Below are positions 43,562 to 52,140 of a DNA stretch of 64,000 nt, one piece after another. The position numbers and the translations under genes were made by a program. The notes under the pieces were generated by a model. The model did not search any database, was not told the DNA's origin, and worked only from the letters and a program-made list of their open reading frames with translations. How positions within the stretch are numbered: position 1 is the first letter of the stretch; each line of letters opens with the position of its first letter. The DNA comes from Actinomycetota bacterium (GTDB taxonomy: Bacteria; Actinomycetota; Acidimicrobiia; Acidimicrobiales; Palsa-688), in assembly GCA_021323695.1 (NCBI GenBank), contig JAJPKN010000022.1, positions 1 to 64,000 on the forward strand, read 5' to 3'.

Positions 43562-44772
43562 GCCGGCCCGGCCCGAGGACCTGGGCGGTGATAGCCGGTG
43601 GTGGTACCGGTGGCCACCTGTACCCCGGGGTGGCCTTGGCCCAGGCCCTGGTGGCACGGGGCCACGACCCGGAGTCCCTGCGCTTCGTGGGTGCCCGGAG
43701 GGGGCTGGAAGCCCGTACCCGGGCACTGGGGGCTTTCCCGGTCACCTTGTTGCCTGGCCGGGGGTTCCAGCGCTCGTTGTCGTGGCGGGCGGTGGTGGCC
43801 AACCTGCGGGCCGGGGCCGAGCTGGTGGCGGCCCTGGCTGCGGCCGGCTGGCTGCTGGGGCGTTGGCGCCCTGCGGTGGTGGTGTCGACCGGGGGGTACG
43901 CCAGCGTCCCCTGCGTGCTGGCCGCGGTCGCCTGGGGGGTGCCGGTGGTCGTGATGAGCCTGGACGCGGTGCCCGGCTTGGCCGACCGGCTGGCGGCCCG
44001 GGTTGCCCGGGCTTGCGCCGTGGCCACCGACCAGGCGCGCCTGGGCAGGTCGGTCGTCACCGGGGTGCCCGTGCGGGCGGAGATGGCCCAGGTGGACCGC
44101 AGCCCCGAGGGGCGCCGGCGCGCCCGCCAGAAGCTCGGGCTCCCCGAGGAGGCCAAGGTGGTGGCCGTATGTGGAGGCTCCCTCGGTGCCCGGCGGCTCA
44201 ACCAGGCCACGCTGGAGCTGGTGCGGCGTTGGTCCGGGCGGCCAGACGTCGCTGTGCGCCACGTGGTCGGCGCCCGTGACTGGGAGGAAGTGCTGTCCGG
44301 GCGCCCCCCGGGCGGGGCCCTGCTCTACCAGCCGGTGCGCTACGAGGAGGACATGGCCACCCTCTACGCGGCTGCCGACGTAGCCGTCCAGCGGGCGGGT
44401 GCCAGCACGGTGGCCGAACTGGCCCTGGCCGGTTTGCCTGCCGTGCTGGTGCCGCTCCCGGGCGCTCCGGGGGGCCACCAGGCCGCCAACGCCGAGCCCT
44501 TGGCCCGGACGGGGGGGGCAGTGGTGGTCCCCGACCAGGAACTGGACGGGGGCCGGCTGGCGGCCGAGCTCGAGCCCCTGCTGGGCGACGACGGGCGACT
44601 GGCCGCCATGGGCTCTGCCGGCCGTGGCCTGGCCAGCCCAGACGCTGCCCTCCGGCTGGCCGAGCTGGTGGAAGCCCATGCCAGGTGGAGGCCGCCCCGG
44701 CCGGCTACGGAGGGGGAGCGGGCGGTGGGTGAAGACCACCTATCTGGGAAAGGTGCGGGCAGTGCTGGCTGA
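43558..44772 (+). CDS. murG: UDP-GlcNAc:lipid I N-acetylglucosaminyltransferase MurG
   Basis: 404 residues; GTG overlaps the ftsW stop. GT28 fold with the first glycine loop GGGTGGHLYPGVALA, the second G-loop STGGYASVP, third loop CGGSLGARRLNQATLEL, and the UDP-GlcNAc site RAGASTVAELALAGLPAVLVPLPGAPGGHQ. The usual H-E-Q-N-A-x-P-G motif is MSLDAVPGL here, so Gln/Asn are not conserved. It adds GlcNAc to lipid I at the inner membrane face, giving lipid II. Confidence 0.95.
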   Translation: MSRPGPRTWAVIAGGGTGGHLYPGVALAQALVARGHDPESLRFVGARRGLEARTRALGAFPVTLLPGRGFQRSLSWRAVVANLRAGAELVAALAAAGWLLGRWRPAVVVSTGGYASVPCVLAAVAWGVPVVVMSLDAVPGLADRLAARVARACAVATDQARLGRSVVTGVPVRAEMAQVDRSPEGRRRARQKLGLPEEAKVVAVCGGSLGARRLNQATLELVRRWSGRPDVAVRHVVGARDWEEVLSGRPPGGALLYQPVRYEEDMATLYAAADVAVQRAGASTVAELALAGLPAVLVPLPGAPGGHQAANAEPLARTGGAVVVPDQELDGGRLAAELEPLLGDDGRLAAMGSAGRGLASPDAALRLAELVEAHARWRPPRPATEGERAVGEDHLSGKGAGSAG

Positions 44773-46219
44773 GCCGGGCCCCGCAGCCCCACCGGCCCTG
44801 GCCCTGCCGGGTGCGCCGCGCCGCTTCCACATCGTTGGGGTCGGGGGCGCCGGCATGAGCGCCATAGCGCAGGTGCTGGTGGGCATGGGGCACCGGGTCT
44901 CGGGCAGCGACCAGCGGCCCTCAGCGGTCCTGGAACGGCTGCAGGCGGCCGGGGTACGCACCTTTGTCGGCCACGACGCCGCCCACGTGGAGGGGGCGGA
45001 CGTGGTCGGCTACTCAGCCGCGGTGAAGCCGGGCAACGTAGAGCTGGCCGAAGCCCGCCGCCGGGGGTTGCCGGTGCTGCGCCGGGCTGACTTGCTGGCC
45101 GCCATCTGTGCCACCGGCAAGGCCCTGGCGGTTAGCGGGACTCACGGCAAGACGACCACGACGGCCATGCTGGCCCAGGTGCTCGACCGGGGAGGCCTGC
45201 GGCCATCGTGGCTGGTGGGCGGGGAGCCGGCGGGAGGTATGGCCAGTGCCCGCTGGACGGGCGGGGAGTGGCTGGTCGTAGAGGCAGATGAATCGGACGG
45301 CACGTTCTTGGAGCTGGGAGCCTACGGGGTGGTGGTGACGAGCATCGAAGCCGACCACCTGGACCACTTCGGCGACCTGGGCGGCCTGGAGGCGGCGTTC
45401 GGCCAGTTCGTGGCTGCGGCCCCCGGGCCTCGGGTGCTGTGCCTGGACGACCCGGGCGCGGCTGCCCTGGCCGGGTCGGCCGCCCTGGCCGGGGGCGCAG
45501 GGGTGGTGACCTACGGGGCGGCAGCGGGTGCGACCTACAGCCTGGTGCGGGCTGAGCCGGCTGGCCCCGGCTCGCGCTTTTGGGTCTCCGCCCGGGGCCA
45601 GGACTTGGGCGGCTTCGAGGTGCCCGTCCCAGGGGGCCACAATGTCCGCAACGCGCTGGGCGCCTTGGCCTTGGCGTTGGAGCTGGGGGCTAGCCCCCAG
45701 GCCGCCCGGGAGGGCCTGGCCGGCTACCAGGGTATGGCCCGGCGCTTCGAGCGGCGGGGCTCGCGCCAGGGGGTCACGTTCATCGACGACTACGCCCACC
45801 TGCCGGGCGAGGTGAAGGCCACGCTGGCTGCGGCCCGGTGCCAGCGTTGGGGCCGGGTGGTGGCCGTGTTCCAGCCCCACCGCTTCAGCCGCACCGCCGC
45901 CCTCTGGCCCGCCTTTGCCGATGCTTTCAGCGGAGCTGACGTGGTGGTCCTGACCGACGTGTACCCAGCAGGCGAGGAGCCTCGGCCGGGCGTGGACGGG
46001 CACCTCATCGAAGGGGCAGTGAGGGAGGCCCACCCGGAGGCGATAGTGGAGTACGCCGGGGCCCGAGGGGAACTGGTCGGCTTGCTGAGCAGGCTGCTGC
46101 GCCCCGGGGACCTTTGCCTGACGATGGGGGCGGGGGACATCACCACTCTGGCCGACCAGGTCATGGCCGTGCTCGGGACCGGGGGCGCAGGGCAGCCGCC
46201 CGAGGAGGCTAGGCCATGA
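44729..46219 (+). CDS. murC: UDP-MurNAc:L-alanine ligase MurC
   Basis: About 496 residues from the GTG at 44729, which has GAGGGGGAG upstream; in-frame GTGs at 44753 and 44762 are alternatives, and all overlap the murG end. Motifs: FHIVGVGGAGMSAIAQVL (UDP-binding), AVSGTHGKTTTTAMLAQ (ATP), EADESDGTF, EADHLDHFG, RRFERRG, and FIDDYAHLPGEV followed by VFQPHRFSRT. It adds the first L-Ala to UDP-MurNAc. murB, often next, is absent; ftsQ follows with an ATGA overlap. Confidence 0.96.
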   Translation: MKTTYLGKVRAVLAEPGPAAPPALALPGAPRRFHIVGVGGAGMSAIAQVLVGMGHRVSGSDQRPSAVLERLQAAGVRTFVGHDAAHVEGADVVGYSAAVKPGNVELAEARRRGLPVLRRADLLAAICATGKALAVSGTHGKTTTTAMLAQVLDRGGLRPSWLVGGEPAGGMASARWTGGEWLVVEADESDGTFLELGAYGVVVTSIEADHLDHFGDLGGLEAAFGQFVAAAPGPRVLCLDDPGAAALAGSAALAGGAGVVTYGAAAGATYSLVRAEPAGPGSRFWVSARGQDLGGFEVPVPGGHNVRNALGALALALELGASPQAAREGLAGYQGMARRFERRGSRQGVTFIDDYAHLPGEVKATLAAARCQRWGRVVAVFQPHRFSRTAALWPAFADAFSGADVVVLTDVYPAGEEPRPGVDGHLIEGAVREAHPEAIVEYAGARGELVGLLSRLLRPGDLCLTMGAGDITTLADQVMAVLGTGGAGQPPEEARP

Positions 46220-47115
46220 GGACGCGAGACGGGAGGAGGCGAGACGAGGGGCGCACCGTGGGGACGCCCGAGGAGAGGCAAGCCATGAGCGGCCCTGCGC
46301 CGGGCCAGGCGCGGCCCGCCGGGCGCCAGCCCATTGACCCTCGGTTCCGCCGGAGGTGGGTGGAGGCGAGGCGGGCCGAAGGCCGGCGCCGGCTGCGAGC
46401 GCTGCTGGCCGGGCTCAGCGTGGCCGCCCTGGCCGGGCTGGCGACCGGTCTGCTCTACTCGCCGCTTTTGCGGGTGAGGGACGTGGTCGTGGTCGGGGAC
46501 GTCCATACTCCCCGGGCGGCGGTGCTGGCTGCTGCTGGGCTCTCGGTGCCGGGACGGGTCCCGATGCTGGACGCGGGCTCGGCGTCCGAGGTCCGGGCGG
46601 TGGAGGCGTTGCCTTGGGTGGCCAGGGCCTCGTTCACCAAGCGCTGGCCCTGGACGGTGGTGGTGTCGGTGCACGAACGGCGGCCGGTGGCCGTGGTGGC
46701 GGACGGCGCTGGGCAGGCGTTGGTGGACGGCAGCGGCCGGGTGCTCGAAGCCGGTCGCCGCCTCGCTGGAGTGGTGCCCCTGCCGTTCGTTGCCGGGGCA
46801 GTTGGCGCGCTGCCGGGCGGCCAGGTCAGGCCAAGCGGCGGGACCAGCCCGGCGGCCCTCTCCGAGCTGTTGGCGGCCGCGGGGGCGTGCCCCGCGGCTC
46901 TGGCCAGGCGTGGGGTCGAGCTGGAGATGGCCAGCACGGGCCTGGAGGCACGACTGGGGGGGACGGCTACGCTGGTGGTGCTGGGGAGCCCAGCCAGCGT
47001 GGGCGAAAAACTGGCAGTCCTGGAAGAGCTGGAAAGGGCGGTGGACGTGGCGAGTTATTCGGTGGTGGACCTGAGCGTCCCGCAGCGGCCGGCATTAACG
47101 CCCAGAGTGAATTGA
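46216..47115 (+). CDS. ftsQ: Division protein FtsQ
   Basis: 299 residues from the ATG overlapping the murC stop; an in-frame ATG at 46285 with AGGAGAGG upstream is an alternative. A basic cytosolic region (about 60 residues) precedes one membrane helix (about 60-80, LRALLAGLSVAALAGLATGLL). A POTRA domain starts at LRVRDVVVVGDVHTPRAAVL, followed by LPWVARASFTKRWPWTVVVSVHERRPVAVV, characteristic of FtsQ/DivIB. It bridges FtsL/FtsB and the septal synthase. A perfect hairpin begins right after the stop. Confidence 0.92.
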   Translation: MRTRDGRRRDEGRTVGTPEERQAMSGPAPGQARPAGRQPIDPRFRRRWVEARRAEGRRRLRALLAGLSVAALAGLATGLLYSPLLRVRDVVVVGDVHTPRAAVLAAAGLSVPGRVPMLDAGSASEVRAVEALPWVARASFTKRWPWTVVVSVHERRPVAVVADGAGQALVDGSGRVLEAGRRLAGVVPLPFVAGAVGALPGGQVRPSGGTSPAALSELLAAAGACPAALARRGVELEMASTGLEARLGGTATLVVLGSPASVGEKLAVLEELERAVDVASYSVVDLSVPQRPALTPRVN

Positions 47116-47139
47116 GGCCGTTGTACTTGAACAACGGCC
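47116..47139 (+). terminator. Perfect hairpin between ftsQ and ftsZ
   Basis: GGCCGTTGT (47116-47124) and its exact complement (47131-47139) around ACTTGA. It starts at the first base after the ftsQ stop. No T-run follows, so it may be a partial terminator, an attenuator or an mRNA-processing barrier that lets ftsZ be expressed independently. Confidence 0.6.
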
Positions 47140-47171
47140 GCGGGGAGGGCTAACGTTGCTCGACCGGACGT

Positions 47172-47213
47172 AGAGCTTAACTGGCTCTAACTCTTTACTT
47201 GAGGTTTAGAGTT
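47172..47213 (+). promoter_or_regulatory. Candidate ftsZ promoter/leader region
   Basis: An A/T-rich patch between the hairpin and ftsZ with two inverted repeats, AGAGC-N7-GCTCT (47172-47188) and AACTCT-N13-AGAGTT (47189-47213). TAGAGT at 47207-47212 resembles the -10 used elsewhere in this window. A dedicated ftsZ promoter here is inference from composition and position. Confidence 0.35.
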
Positions 47214-47272
47214 CACGAGGCACGGCCCACCGAAAGGGATTTTGTGCCTGCTGAGCTGTGAGGAAAGGTGCC

Positions 47273-48364
47273 ATGGCCGGACCAGCGCAAAACTACATTG
47301 CCGTTATCAAGGTCGTAGGTATTGGTGGGGGCGGGGTAAATGCCGTCAACCGCATGATCGACGCCGGCCTAAAAGGGGTGGAGTTCATCGCCATCAACAC
47401 CGATGCCCAGGCGTTGCTCATGAGCGACGCCGACGTCAAGCTGGACATTGGCCGCCAGCTGACCCGGGGCCTGGGTGCTGGCAGTGACCCGGAGGTGGGC
47501 CGCCAAGCGGCCGAGGAGCACCGCGACGAGGTAGAGGAGGTCCTAAAGGGTGCCGACATGGTCTTCATCACCGCGGGCGAAGGCGGCGGCACTGGCACGG
47601 GCGGTGCCCCGGTGGTGGCTGAGGTGGCCAAGGCGGTCGGTGCGCTGACCATAGGGGTCGTCACCCGCCCGTTCTCCTTCGAGGGCCGCCGCCGGGCCAC
47701 CCAGGCGGAGCAGGGCACACAGGCCCTGAAGAGCAAGGTCGACACCCTGATCGTCATACCCAACGACCGGTTGCTCAGCGTGGCCAACAACAAGACGACG
47801 ATGATGGGCGCCTTCAAGATGGCCGACGAGGTGCTGCTCCACGGGGTGCAGGGGATAACGGAGCTGATCACCACCCCCGGGCTCATAAACACCGACTTCG
47901 CCGACGTGAAGATGATCATGAGCAATGCCGGGACGGCCATCATGGGCATCGGCAGCGCCACGGGCGACGGCCGGGCCACGGCCGCGGCCAAGCTGGCCAT
48001 CACCTCGCCATTGCTGGAAGCCTCCATCGAAGGGGCGCGGGGCATCCTGCTCAACATCGCCGGCGGCCCCGACCTGGGCCTCTTCGAGGTCAACGAGGCA
48101 GCTGAGATCATCCACTCCGCTGCCCACCCGGACGCGAACATCATCTTCGGCCAGGTCATCGACGAAGCGCTGGGGGACGAAGTGAGGGTCACGGTCATCG
48201 CGGCCGGCTTTGACCGCTGGGACGAGGAGCCGGCGCTGGCCCGGTCACGGGAGCGGTCGGACAAGGACGGCTTGGGCCTGTCGGACAGCGACGACGCCAT
48301 GGCCGCCGCCGGGATCGGCTTTGGGGACGAGGACGACTTCGACGTCCCGTCCTTCCTCAAGTAG
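47273..48364 (+). CDS. ftsZ: Cell division GTPase FtsZ
   Basis: 363 residues from the ATG at 47273 with GAGGAAAGG upstream; an earlier in-frame start at 47258 is less well placed. N-terminal [17 protein letters not shown], tubulin signature [45 protein letters not shown]7-loop [22 protein letters not shown]. The C-terminal conserved peptide is [11 protein letters not shown], which is expected to bind SepF since no FtsA is encoded here. Polymerises into the Z-ring. Confidence 0.98.
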   Translation: MAGPAQNYIAVIKVVGIGGGGVNAVNRMIDAGLKGVEFIAINTDAQALLMSDADVKLDIGRQLTRGLGAGSDPEVGRQAAEEHRDEVEEVLKGADMVFITAGEGGGTGTGGAPVVAEVAKAVGALTIGVVTRPFSFEGRRRATQAEQGTQALKSKVDTLIVIPNDRLLSVANNKTTMMGAFKMADEVLLHGVQGITELITTPGLINTDFADVKMIMSNAGTAIMGIGSATGDGRATAAAKLAITSPLLEASIEGARGILLNIAGGPDLGLFEVNEAAEIIHSAAHPDANIIFGQVIDEALGDEVRVTVIAAGFDRWDEEPALARSRERSDKDGLGLSDSDDAMAAAGIGFGDEDDFDVPSFLK

Positions 48365-48416
48365 CCCGCCCGGGCTGGGGCAGGAGAAGGGGCCCCAGGG
48401 CCTCAGGCCCCTCGAC

Positions 48417-49097
48417 GTGGCTGCCACCGGCTGGGCCGTCGGCTTGCCGGGAGGCGTGGTGATGGTCTCCGTCGCCCGCCAGGCGGGCGACTTCTCCGAC
48501 CCCAGGGCGCCCGAGGCGGAAGATGCCCGGCGTCGCCTGGTGGACCTACCTTGGACCTGGTTGCGCCAGGTGCATGGCGCTCGTGTCGTCGTCGTGGGCC
48601 AGCCCGGCGAGCATAGTGGCGAACAGGCCGATGCCGCAGTGACGACCTGTGCTGGGGCCGCGCTGGCCGTGTTCACCGCTGACTGCGCGCCGATCGGGTT
48701 GGCCAGCCCAGAGGGGGTGGCTGGGGCCGTCCATGCCGGCTGGAGGGGCCTGGTGGCCGGAGTGGTCGAGGCAGCGGTGAGCGCCATGCGCTCGTTGGGG
48801 GCGAGCGAGGTGGTGGCCGGCCTGGGCCCGTGCATCGCGCCTCATGCCTACCGGTTCTCGCCCGCCGAGTTGGACAAGGTGGCCGCCCGCTTGGGGCCTT
48901 CGGTGCGGTCCGTCGACGCGGCCGGTGAGCCCGCCCTGGACCTGCGGGCGGCGGTGAGGGCAGCGCTCGAGCGGGCCGGGGCCAGGTTGGTGGCCTCCTC
49001 CCCGACCTGCACGCACTGTTCGGCCGACCACTGGTCGTGGCGGGCGCGCCGGGACACCGGTCGGCAGGCGACCGTGGTCTGGCGCCGGGCAAGCTGA
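48417..49097 (+). CDS. pgeF: PgeF/YlmD family, laccase-fold purine nucleosidase or peptidoglycan editing factor
   Basis: About 226 residues from a GTG at 48417; the ATG at 48462 has a better site (GGGAGG, 7 nt) but would cut into the first strand GWAVGLPGGVVMVSVA. Active-site elements of the DUF152 family: WLRQVHGARV, FTADCAPIGLA with the Cys, VHAGWRGLVAGVVE with the His, and GPCIAPHAY. Proteins of this family act as purine nucleoside phosphorylases or deaminases in vitro and prevent misincorporation of L-Ser into muropeptides in E. coli. Its place directly after ftsZ is conserved in many Gram-positives. Confidence 0.88.
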   Translation: MAATGWAVGLPGGVVMVSVARQAGDFSDPRAPEAEDARRRLVDLPWTWLRQVHGARVVVVGQPGEHSGEQADAAVTTCAGAALAVFTADCAPIGLASPEGVAGAVHAGWRGLVAGVVEAAVSAMRSLGASEVVAGLGPCIAPHAYRFSPAELDKVAARLGPSVRSVDAAGEPALDLRAAVRAALERAGARLVASSPTCTHCSADHWSWRARRDTGRQATVVWRRAS

Positions 49098-49101
49098 GGC
49101 C

Positions 49102-49860
49102 ATGGGCGTAACCCCGCGGCCGGAGGAGCGGCCAGCGCCAGCCAGCCCCTTGGGACCAGGGACGGGGGCACGGGCGCGGGCCCGGGAGCGGGAGGTCGCG
49201 CTGGTGGCCGAGAGGCTGGCCGAGGTGCGTGAACGCATTTCCCGAGCTGGGGCAGGCTCTCGGCCGGTGACTGTGGTCGCGGTCACCAAGGGTTTCGGCC
49301 CCGCGACGGTGGAGGCGGCTGCCCGCGCCGGGCTCATGGACCTGGGCGAGAACTACGCCCAAGAGCTGGTGGCCAAGGCCGTGGGCGCCCCACCCGGCGT
49401 GCGTTGGCACTTCCTGGGGGCCCTGCAGGCCAACAAGCTGGCCCGGCTGGCTCGCCACGTGCAGCTGTGGCACGGGTTGGACCGACAGCAGGCAGCCACC
49501 GAGCTGGCTCGCCGCTGCCCGGGGGCGGCTGTGCTGGTCCAGGTGCGCCTACCAGGAAGCTCGTTGCCGCGTCGGGGAGCAGACGTGGAGGAGGTGCCGG
49601 GCCTGGTCGAAGTGGCTCTGGGGGCAGGGCTGGACGTACGGGGGCTCATGACCTTGGGACGGCCGGGTGCCGAGCCGGAGGAGGCCCGGGCGTGGTTCCA
49701 CCAGGTGGCCGGCCTAGCCGCCCGGCTCGGGCTCCGGGAGCTGTCCATGGGCATGAGCGCTGATTTCGAGCTGGCGGTCGCCGAAGGCGCGACGATCGTG
49801 CGCCTGGGCCAGGTGCTCTTCGGCCCCCGCCCGCCGGCTCGTTCCCGCTCATCGGTTTAA
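49102..49860 (+). CDS. yggS: PLP homeostasis protein (YggS/PROSC family)
   Basis: 252 residues, ATG 4 bp after the pgeF stop. The family core starts at VAERLAEVRERISRAGAGSR. PLP-binding Lys in VTVVAVTKGF, then DLGENYAQELVAKA, WHFLGALQANKLARL, and SMGMSADFELAVAEGATIVRLGQVLFG. It binds pyridoxal phosphate without catalysing a known reaction and balances free PLP and amino-acid pools. The first 30 residues are a low-complexity extension. Confidence 0.94.
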   Translation: MGVTPRPEERPAPASPLGPGTGARARAREREVALVAERLAEVRERISRAGAGSRPVTVVAVTKGFGPATVEAAARAGLMDLGENYAQELVAKAVGAPPGVRWHFLGALQANKLARLARHVQLWHGLDRQQAATELARRCPGAAVLVQVRLPGSSLPRRGADVEEVPGLVEVALGAGLDVRGLMTLGRPGAEPEEARAWFHQVAGLAARLGLRELSMGMSADFELAVAEGATIVRLGQVLFGPRPPARSRSSV

Positions 49861-49907
49861 CCATCGCGCCTCCCGGTCAAGCTAGGCTTGAGGCGGAGGA
49901 GGACGCG

Positions 49908-50441
49908 ATGGCAGTGAGAGGCAAGAAGGTACTGGTGTGGCTTGGCCTTGCTGATGCCGACGACTATGAGGACTACGACCCCTACGAAGACGACCAGGAA
50001 CCCCAGCCGGCCCTGAGGAGGGCCCCGGAGCCGTCTGAGCCAGTGGCCCAGGCATCGCCAGCACCCGCAGTGAGGCCATTACCGCGCAATGGCCAAGAAC
50101 CAGGGGGCACCATCAACCTGGTGCCGGCTCCCGCCAACCTACGGCCGTTGCCCACCCCGCCGGCCAATCAAAAGGTCCATGTCGCCTCGCCTTCAGAGTT
50201 CGCGGACGCCCAGGAGATAGCCGACCGTTTCCGCAGCGGCCAACCTGTGATAGTCAACTTGGGCAACGCCTACCGGGAGCTGGCCCACCGGATGATCGAC
50301 TTTTGCAGCGGTGTGGCCTATGCCCTGGGAGGGACCATGGACAAGGTTGCCGACAAGGTGTTCCTGATGACGCCCAACAACGTCGAGGTGTCGGCAGAGG
50401 AGAGGCGCCGCCTGCTGGAACGCGGCCTGTACCGTTCGTGA
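49908..50441 (+). CDS. sepF: Z-ring anchor SepF
   Basis: 177 residues from an ATG behind GGAGGAGGACGCG. The N-terminus is the membrane-binding region (MAVRGKKVLVWLGLADADDYEDYDPYEDD), followed by a Pro/Ala-rich linker and the C-terminal SepF domain (VHVASPSEFADAQEIADRFR through VIVNLGNAYRELAHRMIDFCSGVAYALGG and VFLMTPNNVEVS). It replaces FtsA in actinobacteria, tethering FtsZ to the membrane through the FtsZ C-terminal peptide. Confidence 0.95.
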   Translation: MAVRGKKVLVWLGLADADDYEDYDPYEDDQEPQPALRRAPEPSEPVAQASPAPAVRPLPRNGQEPGGTINLVPAPANLRPLPTPPANQKVHVASPSEFADAQEIADRFRSGQPVIVNLGNAYRELAHRMIDFCSGVAYALGGTMDKVADKVFLMTPNNVEVSAEERRRLLERGLYRS

Positions 50442-50523
50442 GCGGTCCCGCGGGACAAAGACGGTGAGCAAGCCGGCTTCGGCCCCGGTGCCTGAGCGGC
50501 CGCGGCATCCGGCGGAGGGTTAG

Positions 50524-50790
50524 TTGTCCCTGGTCCACCACCCGCTTTATTTGGTTGGGGTCGTCTACCTCATCATCTTGGTGCTGCGGGCGGCTCTTTC
50601 GTGGTTCCCTGTCCAACCGGGCACGGCGCTGGCCACCGTGAACCACTGGCTGTACGTCCTCACGGAACCGTTCTTGGCACCGTTCCGCAAGGTCGTCCCG
50701 CCCATGGGGATGATCGACGTTTCCTACCTTGTCGCCGTGCTCGTGCTCTGGTTGGTGACGCAGTACCTGCTCGCTCGGGTCGTGGTATAG
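50524..50790 (+). CDS. YggT-family membrane protein
   Basis: 88 residues from a TTG at 50524 with GGCGGAGGG upstream. Two membrane helices (about 8-28 and 67-86) flanked by the family motif RAALSWFPVQPGTALATVNH and LYVLTEPFLAPFRKVVPPMGMIDVSYLVAVLVL. YggT proteins are found between sepF and divIVA in many bacteria and are linked to division and osmotic tolerance, but a molecular role is not established. Confidence 0.9.
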   Translation: MSLVHHPLYLVGVVYLIILVLRAALSWFPVQPGTALATVNHWLYVLTEPFLAPFRKVVPPMGMIDVSYLVAVLVLWLVTQYLLARVVV

Positions 50791-50819
50791 CCAGGCTCGT
50801 TGAAGCGGCCGGCGGCGGG

Positions 50820-51020
50820 CCCTGGGCCGTGCTTGGCCCTCGGCAGTGCTGGGACTGGGCAGCGGTGGGCCCCTCGGCAGTGCTGGCCCTGGGCCGTGCT
50901 TGGCCCTCGGGTGCCCGGGGCCACTCCCGGTCCAGGGCCGCCGGGCCCTCGGGGGCAGCGGGCCCTCGGGGGCAGCGGGCCCTCGGGGGGAGCGGGCCCT
51001 CGGGGGGAGCGGGTCCTCGT
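50820..51020 (+). repeat. GC-rich repeat block upstream of divIVA
   Basis: A 24-bp direct repeat beginning CCCTGGGCCG at 50820-50843 and 50887-50910, then four 17-bp units of GGGCCCTCGGGGGCAGC type (50943-51010) with a partial fifth. Frames through it encode only Gly/Pro/Ala repeats. The whole 50791-51052 gap holds no other gene. Confidence 0.8.
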
Positions 51021-51039
51021 CCTGGCGGTGCGCGCTGGC

Positions 51040-51045
51040 TACGAT
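51040..51045 (+). promoter_or_regulatory. Candidate -10 hexamer of divIVA
   Basis: TACGAT, 7 nt before the divIVA ATG, which has no ribosome site. The same hexamer precedes the Rrf2 gene. Suggests a leaderless transcript. Confidence 0.4.
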
Positions 51046-51052
51046 TGCCAGC

Positions 51053-52012
51053 ATGGAAGTGACACCCAAGGTTTTTCGGGAGGTCCAGTTCCGGGAAAAA
51101 GGGCGCGGCGGCGGCTATCACCCTGAAGATGTCGACGAGTTCTTGGAGCAGGCCGCCGTCGGGGTAGAGCAACTGCTGGCCCGGCTGCAGGAGGCGGAGC
51201 AGCGCGTCGAGCAACTGGAGAAGGCGACTGCAGAAGCCTCAGGTACAGAGGAGCTGCTGAAGAAGACCTTGGTGCTGGCCCAAAAGACAGCTGACCAGGT
51301 TGTCCAAGAGGCCCGCGAGGAGGCTGCTCGGCTGGTATCGGACGCCCGGGGCCAGGCCGAGGCGCTACTGGCTGAGGGCGCCGCCCGGGGCCAGCGCGCC
51401 TATGAGGACGCCATTGCCGACCAGCGCACCAACTTGGAAGCCGCCCAGGCTGCGCTCCGGCAGGTCCAACAGGAGGTGGAGGCCCTGCGCGCCTGGGTTG
51501 ACCAGAACCGTGCCCACCTGCTGAAAGCCCTGAGGGACGCTCAAGCCTTGGTCCAAAATGCCGGCCTGCTTTCTGAGCCGCCGCCCGTGAGCTCGGCCGC
51601 CGCCAAAGGCGCTGCTGCGCCCGCCAGCAGCAGCCCTGGGCCGGGAGAACCCCAGGCGGGTACGGCCGACGCCCGGCCCGGCGAGCGGGGGCCGGCCCAG
51701 GCGGGGGTGGCTGCGGCCCGGGAAGGCGACCCGGCCGGGCCGAGCAGCCCCAGTGAGAGCGCCCGGGGAGAGGAGTGGCTGTTCAGCGGCGATGTTGGAG
51801 AGCCCACCGGCCCCGGGGGGCCGGCTTCGCCTCCCGAGGCGGCTGGTGGCACGGGAGCGGCCGCGTTCCCGCCCCCGCCCGCAAGCGGCGGGGCAAACTA
51901 TGGGCCTCCCACCATGGCACTCGATGAGCGTGCCTTGGAGAGCTTCTTCAGCGACCAGGACTTGGACGACGAGCGTCGTCCATCAGGCAGGCTGCGCCAC
52001 CGGCGAGGCTGA
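51053..52012 (+). CDS. divIVA: DivIVA/Wag31-family polar or septal scaffold
   Basis: 319 residues from the ATG at 51053. The N-terminal DivIVA domain is visible (VTPKVFREVQFREKGRGGGYHPEDVDEFLEQAAVGVEQLLARL), then a long coiled coil (about 60-160, with QKTADQVVQEAREEAARLVSDARGQAEALLAEG), and an Ala/Pro/Gly-rich tail ending in a more ordered patch (ALDERALESFFSDQDLDD). The family senses negative membrane curvature and organises polar growth or septation. Confidence 0.92.
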   Translation: MEVTPKVFREVQFREKGRGGGYHPEDVDEFLEQAAVGVEQLLARLQEAEQRVEQLEKATAEASGTEELLKKTLVLAQKTADQVVQEAREEAARLVSDARGQAEALLAEGAARGQRAYEDAIADQRTNLEAAQAALRQVQQEVEALRAWVDQNRAHLLKALRDAQALVQNAGLLSEPPPVSSAAAKGAAAPASSSPGPGEPQAGTADARPGERGPAQAGVAAAREGDPAGPSSPSESARGEEWLFSGDVGEPTGPGGPASPPEAAGGTGAAAFPPPPASGGANYGPPTMALDERALESFFSDQDLDDERRPSGRLRHRRG

Positions 52013-52140
52013 CGCCCTCTTCCGTCCAGCGCTCTCCATCTGGCGCTCCCACTGGCTACCGCTACCACTGGCGGCCAGGCATGATAGGCTACTGCGCTCC
52101 ATGAAGGCCAAGCCCCGGTGATGGAGTAAGGTGCCACAAA

